Part shown: positions 1 through 11,300 of the stretch, piece by piece
Layout: each line of letters begins with the position of its first letter
Numbering within the stretch: the stretch's first letter is position 1
Source of the DNA: Alitta virens
Taxonomy: Eukaryota > Annelida > Polychaeta > Phyllodocida > Nereididae
Length of the DNA stretch: 64,000 nucleotides
Direction: 5' to 3'
NCBI GenBank assembly: GCA_932294295.1
Contig: OW028576.1
Location: forward strand, 43,502,247 to 43,566,246
The notes under the pieces: model-generated
Told to the model about the DNA's origin: nothing
The model's input: the letters and a program-made list of their open reading frames with translations, nothing else
Database searches by the model: none
Made by a program: the position numbers and the translations under genes

Positions 1-758
1 CCTTACTGCATATGACTATTAGGATATAAATTGGCATTGGCATCCCCTGAAAATAAGCTTGAATCGACACAAAATTATGGACAATGTCATTAATCTAGCA
101 GGAATAATACAGTACATTATTGAGTAATTCTTATATGAGTATATATGCAAATTATGCAAAGGTGTCTTTATTGATTTGTAAAAGATCATAAATTTTGCAA
201 AGCGAGTCGTTTAACCGGTATATCAGCATTTGAGCTTAATGTACATAGAATCGTAGATTGATGCATAAAATTGAGAAATTCTGCAAATGTTGCATTTAGT
301 GCCAACCTTTTGTACAGTTCAGTAGATGTACATATAGTTTTTTGTATTTAATAGACGATAGCCTGCTGTGTATTAAATTGATCTCTCAATAATTGTATCA
401 TCTATGTGTATCTTAGTAGAGCACTTTTTGTTAGGTTTTAGAAGTCGGACCCCTTTTAAGGGTAAATGAGAGTACGTAAAAATTTATCTTTATTTTGCAT
501 AATTTGAGTTAGCGTTTATCTAGCTATCTGACAATATTGTGCGGCTTAATAATGTTCAAAACACCAAAGACCTGTTCGCTACTCTGAAATGATGTATAAA
601 TTTGCATTAATTAATGTATTTGCTTGTAGATAGTATGTATATAGCTGTAAATAAGCTGAACATGTAGATATATGCCTATTATTAAATTTCAAAGACAACA
701 ATTAATATAATTTTGACTTCTGTTATTTTTTAACTTGGCACAAAGAAATATCTATCTA
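1..758. other. Non-coding DNA, possible 3' flank of an upstream gene
   Basis: No convincing coding region is visible on either strand. The stretch is A+T rich with scattered stops in all frames. An ATTAAA hexamer at 681-686 could be a poly(A) signal for a plus-strand gene that begins before the window, but no coding exon here supports that. Confidence 0.35.
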
Positions 759-887
759 CATGGCCAAATGTGCTACGTGCGTTTTCCATGAGAAGGAAAA
801 ACGCATGGTTTTTGCTAATTATAATGAGCTGATGAGGCAAAAACCATGCGTTTATCCAAAAAAGCGCATGTGGCACAATTGGCCATG
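759..887. mobile_element. Foldback MITE with perfect 17-bp internal hairpin
   Basis: The whole 129 bp is an imperfect palindrome. The outer inverted repeats begin CATGGCCAA and are flanked by TA on both sides (757-758 and 888-889), the target duplication expected of Tc1/mariner-type elements. Inside it, 799-815 and 837-853 are perfect 17-bp complements around a 21-nt loop. There is no coding capacity. It lies about 420 bp upstream of the acyl-CoA oxidase gene. Confidence 0.7.
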
Positions 888-1170
888 TATGATAGTATCT
901 AAACCCCTGTTTGGTTAAAGGAGTGGAAAAATATGATTATATTGATACAGAAACTCCCATTTTTTTACAAAACAATTTTGCCATTTATTTATTTTAGGAC
1001 ATATTAATGTGGTTTTTTTTAAGGGAAAATTTTAAAAGCATTTAAAGATCTTTTTTGAAAACGTCAGTAGTAGGAAAGAGTGGTATATTTTAAGGAAGGT
1101 CAAGTTATTTTCAACATCATCATATTGAATTTCTTAATATTGCTGTTAACGCTCGCCAGGGGCGCATGTG

Positions 1171-1178
1171 CACGTGAC
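1171..1178 (+). promoter_or_regulatory. CACGTGAC E-box upstream of acyl-CoA oxidase gene
   Basis: The palindromic E-box CACGTG followed by AC lies 127 bp before the start codon, in a locally G+C-richer patch (about 1150-1240) that looks like the promoter. USF and TFEB/MITF-type bHLH-Zip factors bind this core. Binding here is inferred. Confidence 0.35.
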
Positions 1179-1304
1179 TCGATTTAACGCTAGGTGTAGC
1201 TACATGCATCACTTCCTGTCCCCGCATGAACTTACTTGTTGTCGGTGGTTACTTAACTCCATAAATTCCAGGATTTTGCAGCTGAAACAGGTTAATAAGA
1301 AACC

Positions 1305-3317
1305 ATGTGGCGAAGAGGAGCTACAGGACTGTGTAAGCAGTTATTAGCAACAGGAATACGTCATACCAAGCCCAGGCAAACTTCATGGCACCGTGTCATA
1401 TCGACGACTTATGCCCTGCCCACAAAATCAACTGATGTCCAAAGATCAACTCAAGCCGCCACTGCCACTGTACCTGACAGTGCCAGGGATCCAGCTCAGC
1501 TCAGAGCCAAGGTCAACAAACCTTCTTTTGATGTAGACAGCATGAGGGTCCTGCTTGATCATGACAACCAAGAGATGAGGCAGAAATTTAGAGCATACAT
1601 GAGCAGTCCTGTCATGAAGCCGAGATATAATATCCCACTTGATGAGGAGAGAGAAATTGCCCTACAAAGACTGAAGCAAATTTGTGATGCAGGTTTCATA
1701 TCAGTCCTAGACTTCCGCGATAATCCTCTTCGCATATTTGCTGCTCACGAGCTCGCTAGTATCATCGACCCCTCGATGACGACAAAGATGACTGTGCAGT
1801 TCAATCTTTTTGGTGGCACTATTTTGAAGTTGGGCACAGAACGGCACCATGAGAAACTGTTGAAAGGCATTGATACTTTGGACGACATTGGCTGCTTTGG
1901 GTTGACAGAATTGGGATTCGGTAATAATGCTGTAGAAATGGAGACAACCGCATTGTATGACAAGGCCACCAAGGAATTCATCGTCAACACGCCGACAGCG
2001 CTAGCCCAGAAGTACTGGATTACTAACGGAGCCACCCATGCCAAGCATTGTGTCGTATTTTCGCAGTTGATGGTTGATGGAAAAAAGCACGGAGTTCATG
2101 GAATACTGGTCCGCATTCGAGATGATGACCTAAACATCATGCCTGGTGTGACCGTCGAAGATATGGGACATAAAATGGGACTAAATGGAGTCGATAATGC
2201 TAAGCTGTCATTCGATAATGTGAGGGTACCTCGGGAGAATTTGCTGAATCGTTACTCAGATGTTACAGAAGACGGCACTTTTGAGACAACAATAAAGAGC
2301 AACAGAGCAAGATTCCTGACTGTCGCCGACCAACTGCTATCTGGACGAATCTGCATTGCTAGCATGAGTCAAGGTGGATCCAAAGCTTGCCTCACAATTG
2401 CTGTTAGGTACGCTGCCAGTCGTCTAGCTGTTGGTGGAACGGGCCATTCGGACACTCCAATTTTGAAGTATCAACTACAACAACGTGCTTTACTCCCTCT
2501 ATTGGCGCATACCTATGCCATAAACTTTGGTCTCGATTATGTCAAAGATCGCTGGGCTTTCCAGAAACCCGACGGCTCCGAGCATCCAGAGGTCGTAACA
2601 ATATGCTGCGTCATCAAACCACTCGCTGGATGGAATTTGCATGAAGTTTCGACGGTTGCTAGAGAGCGTTGTGGCGGCCAGGGCTACTTGTCTTGCAACC
2701 GTTTCGGCACATTCTTGGGGTCTGCACACGCTGCAATGACAGCCGAAGGAGACAATAGCGTCTTGATGCAAAAGGTCGCAAAAGAACGCCTTGAAGTCTT
2801 CCGCCCCACTGCACCTAAAGCAGCACCACCTGCTGATTTAACCAACCCTGATTACTTGCATTATCTCCTTCAAAAGAGAGAAGACATGCTGTTCATGCAG
2901 CTCGGCATGACCATGAAGAAAGCTGGCAAAGAAGGCTTGTTTGATACATGGATGTATCAAGCCAGCGACCTCATCCAGGCCGCGGCACGATCATACGGTG
3001 AACGTCTGTGCAGCGAGCAGTTCCTGGCTGGCATCGATAAAGCTGACGCGTCTCTTAAACCAATTCTCGGTCAGCTTCGTCATCTGTACTTACTCGATCT
3101 AGTCGAGAAGAACCTTGGATTCTTGCTCACTTCTAAAATCCTTCCCCTTGAACTCGGACAACAGGTTCCTCAAGCAGCTGCTGCACTTTGTAAAGACCTT
3201 GCACCACAGGCCTTGCCACTTTGCGACGCTTTTGCTATTCCAGATTCCATGCTCTCGGCTCCGATTGCCTTGGACTGGATCGCTTACAATGAATATGACA
3301 ATCAGGGAGAAGTTTAA
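1305..3317 (+). CDS. Acyl-CoA oxidase family protein, intronless, 670 aa
   Basis: The product is a flavoprotein of the acyl-CoA oxidase/dehydrogenase superfamily, which introduces the trans-2 double bond into acyl-CoA during fatty-acid beta-oxidation. Seen in the sequence: the FAD/substrate motif [10 protein letters not shown] (residues 198-207), the middle-domain block [22 protein letters not shown] (about 286-314), CGGQGY (456-461) and TAEGDN, with Glu481 in the position of the catalytic base of acyl-CoA oxidases. The length of 670 aa matches the family. The first 70 residues are rich in Arg, Ser and Thr with almost no acidic residues up to about position 43, which resembles a mitochondrial presequence. 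The C-terminus QGEV is not an SKL-type peroxisomal signal. The whole frame is one exon, unlike every other complete gene here, so it may be an old retrocopy. The ATG at 1305 is the first in frame after a promoter-like region. A poly(A) signal follows at 3696. The family call is firm. The exact ACOX class and compartment are open. Confidence 0.88.
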   Translation: MWRRGATGLCKQLLATGIRHTKPRQTSWHRVISTTYALPTKSTDVQRSTQAATATVPDSARDPAQLRAKVNKPSFDVDSMRVLLDHDNQEMRQKFRAYMSSPVMKPRYNIPLDEEREIALQRLKQICDAGFISVLDFRDNPLRIFAAHELASIIDPSMTTKMTVQFNLFGGTILKLGTERHHEKLLKGIDTLDDIGCFGLTELGFGNNAVEMETTALYDKATKEFIVNTPTALAQKYWITNGATHAKHCVVFSQLMVDGKKHGVHGILVRIRDDDLNIMPGVTVEDMGHKMGLNGVDNAKLSFDNVRVPRENLLNRYSDVTEDGTFETTIKSNRARFLTVADQLLSGRICIASMSQGGSKACLTIAVRYAASRLAVGGTGHSDTPILKYQLQQRALLPLLAHTYAINFGLDYVKDRWAFQKPDGSEHPEVVTICCVIKPLAGWNLHEVSTVARERCGGQGYLSCNRFGTFLGSAHAAMTAEGDNSVLMQKVAKERLEVFRPTAPKAAPPADLTNPDYLHYLLQKREDMLFMQLGMTMKKAGKEGLFDTWMYQASDLIQAAARSYGERLCSEQFLAGIDKADASLKPILGQLRHLYLLDLVEKNLGFLLTSKILPLELGQQVPQAAAALCKDLAPQALPLCDAFAIPDSMLSAPIALDWIAYNEYDNQGEV

Positions 3318-3695
3318 TTGACTTATTTGTTGAACTTCTTAATTGATATCATGCCTTATCAATGCAATTAATAGGTACTCATTGCAATTAACAAAGATGT
3401 ACTTGACTATTTTGAACTACAATGTACAGTACACTTTCTGTTGCGTTATATCATTACAGTACTTAGCTGCTACCTTCCTAATTAATCCTCACTTTGCTTG
3501 CCAATACGTATCCATTTAAAAGAAAATTTTCTTGTCATGGTTAATAACAGGGTTTGATGATTACTAACCTAGTTTTTTCGTAGTGGAGGATTTTTGTTTG
3601 AATGTGGAATCACTGGATTTTGATGTCAGATTATTATATATTGGTGGTTGCCGACAGCACTGATCAAGATGTCCGCAGAGAATATAATTTTGTAG

Positions 3696-3701
3696 AATAA
3701 A
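3696..3701 (+). terminator. AATAAA poly(A) signal, acyl-CoA oxidase gene
   Basis: A canonical AATAAA lies 379 bp after the stop codon in A+T-rich sequence. A second AATAAA occurs about 45 bp further on. Confidence 0.6.
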
Positions 3702-3837
3702 TTTTCCAGTTTAAGCACTGTGTTTTTGTCTTCTCAATTGAATAAATTTAGTAATAGTATAAATGTACACAATCTCAATTTCAGAAGCCACTTGACATCA
3801 CTTGAGGTCATTTTAAGAAAGTACCGTCATTTCTCGC

Positions 3838-3991
3838 TATAACGGACTTCAGTATCCAAATGTCTCCTTATCTGAATATCTGTTTGGAGCCTATCTTGCC
3901 AATGTTAAACTGTTCCGTTATCCGAACTATTCATTATAACGACAAAGCCTTGGGAAACCAGGTGTTCGTAATAACGAGGCTTGACTGTAAT
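3838..3991. mobile_element. Pogo/Tigger-like MITE remnant
   Basis: The right end reads as the reverse complement of CAGTCAAGCCTCGTTAT, and the body repeats phrases such as 'ataacg' and 'ttatccgaa' in both orientations. This is typical of decayed pogo/Tigger elements whose ends start CAGT. A clearer relative lies at 7594-7766. The rest of 3702-5326 contains only this remnant, one G-run MITE and A+T-rich sequence without a supported gene. Confidence 0.5.
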
Positions 3992-4378
3992 CGTTTCATC
4001 AGTATAACTGCAGTAATTTGTCAGACTGAGACTTAACATTCTTGGTAGACGTCAGCCACAAGTACTTCAGTTTCCATAGGGAAGCTAAATTCTATTCCTT
4101 CTGATGAACCAGTTTTCGTGAATGTGCTTTTATACATAGCACCTTAAGGAATCTTGCTAAGAGTGGTTACATATAGTGCTCGGTGGGGATGGACCTGAAG
4201 ATTTTCAGACGTGGCCATACTTTTGGGCGAGACCCACGCCAATCCATGTTAGGACTTTCCTATCACATCGCCTTTCAATTAATCATCAAACAAACCAAGA
4301 CTAACAACTCGGTGTAATATTATATTTTTTTAATAATGATACTAATGTAGCAGTTTATTTGTGGTACATAATAACTGA

Positions 4379-4602
4379 GGGCTGCTCCATTTTAGTTTGT
4401 AGGGGATTTGGGGGGATTCAATTTGATTTCAGTCTCTCCCACTGCCTCCCTTTTGGGTTTTCGATGACCCAGACTTATGGATTAATAAAAACAAAATATT
4501 GTGAAAACACTCTTACTCTAAGATGCCCTCCCCTCTCTCCCACTTTTTAAAAAATATATCATATTCCTCCCCTCCCCGAAGATATATAAAATCGAACAGC
4601 CA
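4379..4602. mobile_element. Degenerate GGGCTGTTCC-type MITE
   Basis: The left end GGGCTGCTCCATTTTA and the right end ATCGAACAGCC are diverged versions of the inverted ends of the element at 26135-26334. Between them are the G-rich and C-rich tracts characteristic of this family. No coding potential. Confidence 0.5.
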
Positions 4603-5326
4603 AGAGGGAATTATCTTACGATGTATGTGAATGAACCAGTGCTGTCATTGTGAATATTTCCAAAATATGAAATGATTGCGCCATTTGGAGTCCTATAATA
4701 ACAAATCATTCATACTAGATTAAATTCAATGGCTCAATAATAAATTTGCACTTCAGTAACCGACGCAATATACCAACATATCGTATTAGTCATAATATAC
4801 CAACATATTAATCATAATAAACAACAGTATAATCAAGTACAACAGAGTGCAATCTTGATTATATTTGCCTTGATTGAATTTCAATTTGTGAGTTAGAGTA
4901 AACCTTATAAATAAACATGCGACAGTCGTGTACTTAATTAGTCCTCGATAATACCTGGTGTAATAGGAAAACTGATTCAGACAAACCTGATAAATAAGAC
5001 TGCATTCAAATCAAGAAAATTTACATGAACAAGTCATCCTGTGAAACACAACTAACCAACATCATTGCAATTTGCCGTGTTATGAAGTAGAGTGATCCTG
5101 TCCCTCTATACATAATAAATGCAATAACGGTTTTTCATTCACTGTTCGTAACAAAGAATAGCAGCAGTGCACATACACCAGTCGATCATTGAACACCTTT
5201 TTAACCACAAATAAACGTTATTCATGATAATTCATAAAACAACTAAAATATTTACAATTGTACTTTTAAGCGTACATATGAGTAAAATTAATATTACCTA
5301 TAATATTTATTAATTATTCTCAAGAT

Positions 5327-8300
5327 CTAAAAGAAATCGGCTGCTCGGACTCTTCCTTTGATCTTTCCTAGGTGAACCACTGGAAAGGACTTTGGAGTGT
5401 TCCTTACTGTGTTAATTTTTGTCAGTCTCTTTAGGTTCACACTAGACGGCGAGGGGGCGGGAGAATCCATCAGTTTGATGATCGGACTTGCTGGTTTCTC
5501 GTCTGGGTTGAAGGCAGGCAGCGGGCTTAAGACCGAGTTACTGTTAAGAGCTGCAAATGAAATTGATACACATCAATAACCAACTTTCACCCACTAGTTA
5601 ATACTTAATGGACAGTGTGCTTTGTCACTTCATGGTTATGCGAGTTATAAAATGTTATCACATATTTATTTTTCACAATTTAAAAATATTGGTATAATTT
5701 TCGCTTATTGTCAATTTATGAAAAAAAAAGGGAAGTATATCTTTCACTGATACAATTTTTTTTTGTCACTTGGTAACTTTATGGTTATGTTATAGTTATA
5801 AAATTTGATTACATATATATTTTCCAGTTTTTAATAAATTATTTAGTTTTCACAAATTATCAATTTTGAAGAAGAAAAACCCTTACTATTTTTTCACTTA
5901 TTGTAAATTTTGCTATAATACTTTATAACTCATCTTCTGTACAGACTATATTTCCATTTACATTCACCCAAATTCTATAATATACAGACAACCATTCAAT
6001 AGCAAGTAGGAACCACAAATGAGCCGATTAGTTTTATTTCAGCAGTATTACAAGTACGACATAACATAAAATACATGGCCTCTTTTACAAAAATGAAAAA
6101 CTAGACATTAATGGTCACAAGTTCACTCAGTAAAAAAAAAAATTACCAAAAAAAGGAAGCCTTACCTCTTATGTCATTTTTGCTCATAATGAAGCTGACC
6201 CTTTTCTTTCCTGACCCTGCGTTTGGCAGAGGGGTGTCTACTCTCGACAACTGCAATATTAAGTCAAATGTAAATAGCAACTGCAAAGTGAGTTCTCTCT
6301 GACAATCTCAGAGATGAAGAATATTTTTGTTTGTTATTTAGATCAGGGATGTGAATAATCATTGATGAAAAAAACCTGAACATTTCAGGATCAGTAAGTG
6401 CGAGTACCATTCAAGGGGGTTCGGGGGCATGCCCTCCCCCCGAGATTTATTTTTCAGAAAAATCACATCCCTGATTTAGATGGGACAGGTTTAATTTAAT
6501 GCAATGTAATGGCAGTAGTTAAACTTTGTTGTTCAGCCTCTATCCTCAGATAATTATAAGTCATATTTAAGTGCTTAGGGCTGTTCCATTTAAACAAAAG
6601 AGGGGGGGGGGGGTTGGACAGTAAAACTGTCAGTCTCCCCCCCCCCCTGCTTTTTTATATAATAAGATATTAAGAAAATAATGGTCGATCACCCCCTCCC
6701 CTCTTTTTCTCTTTTGGAGACCGCCCCCCCCCCCCCCTTCCCTGCTTTTTAAAAAAGATTCCTGTCCACCCCCTCTCTTTTTTAAATGGAACTCAATGGG
6801 AAGGTCACCTGATGTTGCCTGAACTTGCTTCCACTTGGAACATATTTATAGATTATTTATTTCCACAAGTTTGTCATCTTCAGGAATCTTACAGCAAAAT
6901 AAAGTCAAATGTAAATAACAATCGCAAATTGAGTCTTTTCTGAAACTCAGATGTGCATGATGTTATGTACATTCAAGACTCATTATAATTAACACCAGGG
7001 TTCCAAGGCTTGTGTTTGTTATATACGTTCGGATTACTGAAGCAGTTTCACATAGGCAAGATAGGCTTACATGTCCCAAACAGCTGTTCGGTAACTGAGA
7101 TAACTGAAGTTTGTTATTGCGGGACATGATTGTAGTTCATTTTTTTTTGTGTTAATCAGAAATGACGGTTCTTTCCAGTAGTAGCCTTTTAAATGTTCAA
7201 CATTTTAAATTACTTCATGCCTAGCTACCAAAAAACGATGCGCAAGAAATCATCTACTACCTGTGACTTTTTAGATTTTGGCGATGCTTTGTCTAGAGAT
7301 CTTCTAACAAACGCTGGAGGAGTTTTAGTTATTGCCGTAAATGAAACAAGTTCTTCACTTTTTGCCATTTCATACGGACTTGAGGATCCAAGGCTTTTCT
7401 TTTGTTTTTCTTGGAACCAGTTCTTCAGCTTCCCCGTGTATTTCTTATTAGGGACCCAGATCTCTACTTCCCCTGAAATCAATAAAAATATAAATAAAAT
7501 TAGATAAGTATAAATGCACTTCTGGCGGGTTTATACTATTATACAATATCCTGTGTTATAATTTACAAAAAGAAGACTTCAAGCATCGCTATACAGTCAA
7601 CCCTCATTTATCAGCACACCTTCGTCCCCCAGTTAACTGTGCGGATAAATGAGGGAACCAGATAACTGAATATATATAAATGCACCAAGTAGATTTGTTC
7701 CCAGCCAACTGTGTGCGGATAGCGAGGGAACCGGATAAGTGAGGCTCGGATAACTGAGGGTTGACTGGAATAGGATTCAAAATGTCCACCATGTTTTTTG
7801 TTTGTTTTTTGCCACAACTGGTATGGAACAGCTAAAAATGGACAGAAATGTTTTCAACAATTCAAATCCCAACTTTCTAGCTGAAAAGAACACTTCTGGG
7901 AAAGAAATAACTTGGAAGTTTGATATATTCTCCATTGCAATTTCAGATGCATCTGGGGTTTGCCTTATTTGTAGTTCTTCGGTCCATTTACCTGCTCCAT
8001 GCCTTTTATGGGAAAACATGACCGAGAAACCGGTGGACATTTACTTTGAATCCTACTACTGTACAAAATTAATAAGGAACCACAACACCCCAGATAATAA
8101 CAACATAAAAGTATGATAATTTTATAAGGGCAAATTAATTTACCTTTAGTTTTGTCATTAGCAAGACCTGTGGATGATTTACTTGCTGCAGAATACATGA
8201 ATATTATACAGAGAAAGTTTCACAGAAAGGAGACACTACAAAAGAACAGTTAAACAATAAGAAAAGTTGACTCACCATCGTCTTGGTCATTCAAGCTTTT

Positions 8301-11300
8301 TCTTCTCTGTTGTTTATCCTTCTTTTTAACCTTTTCCGCACTTTCTGTCTGTACACTAGCGCCCCCTAGGGATTTTCTTCTTTCCAATTTCTTGGCTTTC
8401 TTCAGATTTTTCAACTCAGAAATTCTTTCTTCCAGATCACCTAGACTTTTCCGTTTTTTCTTCTTTCCTAACTTCTCTTTCGGACTTCCAGCATCTTCCG
8501 TGACCACGTTGCTGTTTGAGATAGCTGGACTGTTGCCGTTGGCGACATCGAGACTCTTGCTTTTGGCTTTCTTTTTTGTACTTGATGTCAACCCTTCCGT
8601 TGTTCCATCTTGTTGGATCACTGAGATACTTTCATCTTGACTACCTTTCAATTTCTTTTGCTCATCTTTCTTCTTCTGTAGTTTCTGCGAGACTGGCGTT
8701 TTTTCTTCTGTTATTTTGAAGGACACTTCATGATCGTCATCCGTATATTCTTCAAACGTTCCATTTTCTGCAAGTTCCGTCTCCATATCTTCGTTTTGTG
8801 CAGAATCATCATCTCCACCATCATTATCCTCATCATCCTCATCGTAAAAAAAGCCGCCAGTGAAAATATTCAAATCTTCCTTCTTTTTCGGCTTTTCTTC
8901 CTTTACAAGTTTCTTCTTTTTCTCTTCCGGACTTCCGGCATCTTCCGTGACCACGTTGCCGTTGGAGCTAGCTGGACTGTCGCCGTTGGCGACATCGAGA
9001 CTCTTTCTTTTGGCTTTCTTTTTTGTGCTTGATGTCAAACCTTCCGTAGTTCCATCTTGTTTGATCACTGAGATACTTTCATCTTGACTACCTTTCAATT
9101 TCTTTTGCTCATCTTTCTTCTTCTGTAGTTTCTGCGAGACAGGCGTTTTTTCTTCTGTTATTTTGAAGGACACTTCATGATCGTAATCCGTATATTCTTC
9201 AAATGTTCCATTGTCTGAAAGTTCCGTCTCCATATTCCCGTTTTGTGCAGAATCATCATCTCCACCATCATTATCCTCATCATCCTCATCGTAAAAAAAG
9301 CCGCCAGTGAAAATTTTCATATCTTCCTTCTTTTTCGGCTTTTCTTCCTTTACAAGTTTCTTCTTTTTCTCGATCTTTTCCATCCCTTTCTTCTTTTTCT
9401 TGTCACCGTCCTTCTTGAACTTGTTCTTCGGTTTTCTCGTCTCTATTTCTTCTTCTTCTTTTGAAATTTGTTTTTGTTTCTTTACTGCTGGCTCCTGGCC
9501 GTCTTCTCCTGTTTAAAATATAAATTAATTACATATTAAACAACTCCCTGTTGATACATAATTAATCATGGTGGCCTTGTATCCCCATATATTGTGCAGA
9601 ACAAGGTCTCCCGACTCCACATATATTTCATACTTTTTTTTGTTGCTACAAATTAACTTTTGGAAGTCTTTCAATCCAAGGTCATAAAAGAAGTAAATAC
9701 AGACACCGGATTACAATTTCATTACACCTCATAATGAGGGACTTTTGAATCACCAGGGGCAGCTGTATGCCAGTCCTCAAGACCTTTGTGACGTCATCAA
9801 TGCCATTCACACAGACTGACAGTCAAACCATTGATTGATCATGTGACCTAGATGTCATATAATCCACTGCAAACAGATTACGACATTAAGCTAGTTGGAA
9901 CTTTTTGCCGGTGGCTCCCTCTGTGAGCAACAAGAGACGCTTATTTGAGAAATACTGCACTAGCAAGCCTGTTCGGAAAGTATTATCAAGCGTATATAAC
10001 AGCTTGCCCTATTTTTTACTGTGATTTTCATGGATTCAGTGCTGAATTTAACAGAAATATTTTATTATAAATTTCATATGACTATCACAGTGTAATATTT
10101 TTCTAAATTTGTCTCACCCTTCTTCTGTTTCCTTTTCTTGCCGGTTTGTTTCATCAGTTTCGTCTCGAACTTGTTCAGTCTCTTCACGGCTGTACCATAA
10201 TCAAGAGCTTCTTCCTCATCCTCCTCCTCCTCATCTTCTAATGTTTCCTCAGCTGGAAGGATGCCTGCCGCCAAGTCTTGGTATCTGTGATATTATGATG
10301 AAAATATGAAAATCATGAGGTAAAATTCTCATCTTTTGGACTCCCTGAGATTTATAATACAGGGGTGGAAAAGTTACGGCACACCTAATAACAAATTTTT
10401 TTTTGTAAAAATAATTTCTAGCAGTACTGGTGTACCTATGTATGGACTATTTTGCCAGTGCACAGTAAGAAGGTCAATGGAAACTTAGCCATTATTAATA
10501 CTGTCATTGTCTCAGTTTAGTTATTAAATTGTTGTGGCCATTTAAACAAATTTAACACTTTGACAACTAATTAACATAGTGAGCGACGAGGAATCGACTT
10601 ACGTTTTAACTAAACTGTAGATGTCTTTTCGATTCTGGTTGTGGCAATTCTCACTTCCCGCCATATCGAGTAGCTTTTGGGCTAGGCTGTTCAAATCAAT
10701 CTGTTACAAGGATAATCATTAGTTGTTTATTCTACACTTCTCAAAGAAAGGGAAAAAATATTCTGGCACAGTTAAAACTTTCAGTTAAGAGTGCGAAAGA
10801 GACTCTACCTTCAGAGGGATGAAACTCTCGCTGAATGGATCTTCTTCTTCCGTTTCTTCTTCTCCATTTTCTTCTTCTCCATTTTCTTCTGCACCTTCTT
10901 TCTGCTTTTGAAGGACATTCTCCATACCGTAATCAACAATGCGGAAAAAGACCGTCTTCAAGACATGTCTCAACATGATAGGGCTGAAACAGAAAAATAA
11001 AGATGTTTCGAGTTTAATATATGCAGGTACATAGCAACATTACATCAATAATACGGTATTACTAAAACTGTAGCTCCTAGATTAGAGATCCAGGGCCTCC
11101 AATTTTTACCAGGCAGCTTTTTGGGCCATCTTATCGAGATTGGTTTACTTGGAACTAACAACTATTCAATTCAAACTGGCTGCGAGTGCCAGATAATGGG
11201 CGTAAATTTATAGCCAGTTTCTACCAACTTCATTATTAGCCTTCAACTGACGAACAGGTTTGAAACTTTGAGGCACCATCGACGTCAAGCATAAATGGTA

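Noticed and set aside
794..837. CTGATGAG in the loop of the 5' hairpin, suggesting a hammerhead ribozyme
   Set aside because: No stem II plus GAAA and no stem III with a cleavage triplet can be placed in any of the three hammerhead permutations. The nearby GGAAA is on the wrong side without the required hairpins.
8392..9516. Plus-strand Phe/Leu/Ser-rich frames
   Set aside because: They are antisense to the Lys/Glu-rich RRP1 exon 9, whose codon bias produces long shadow frames.
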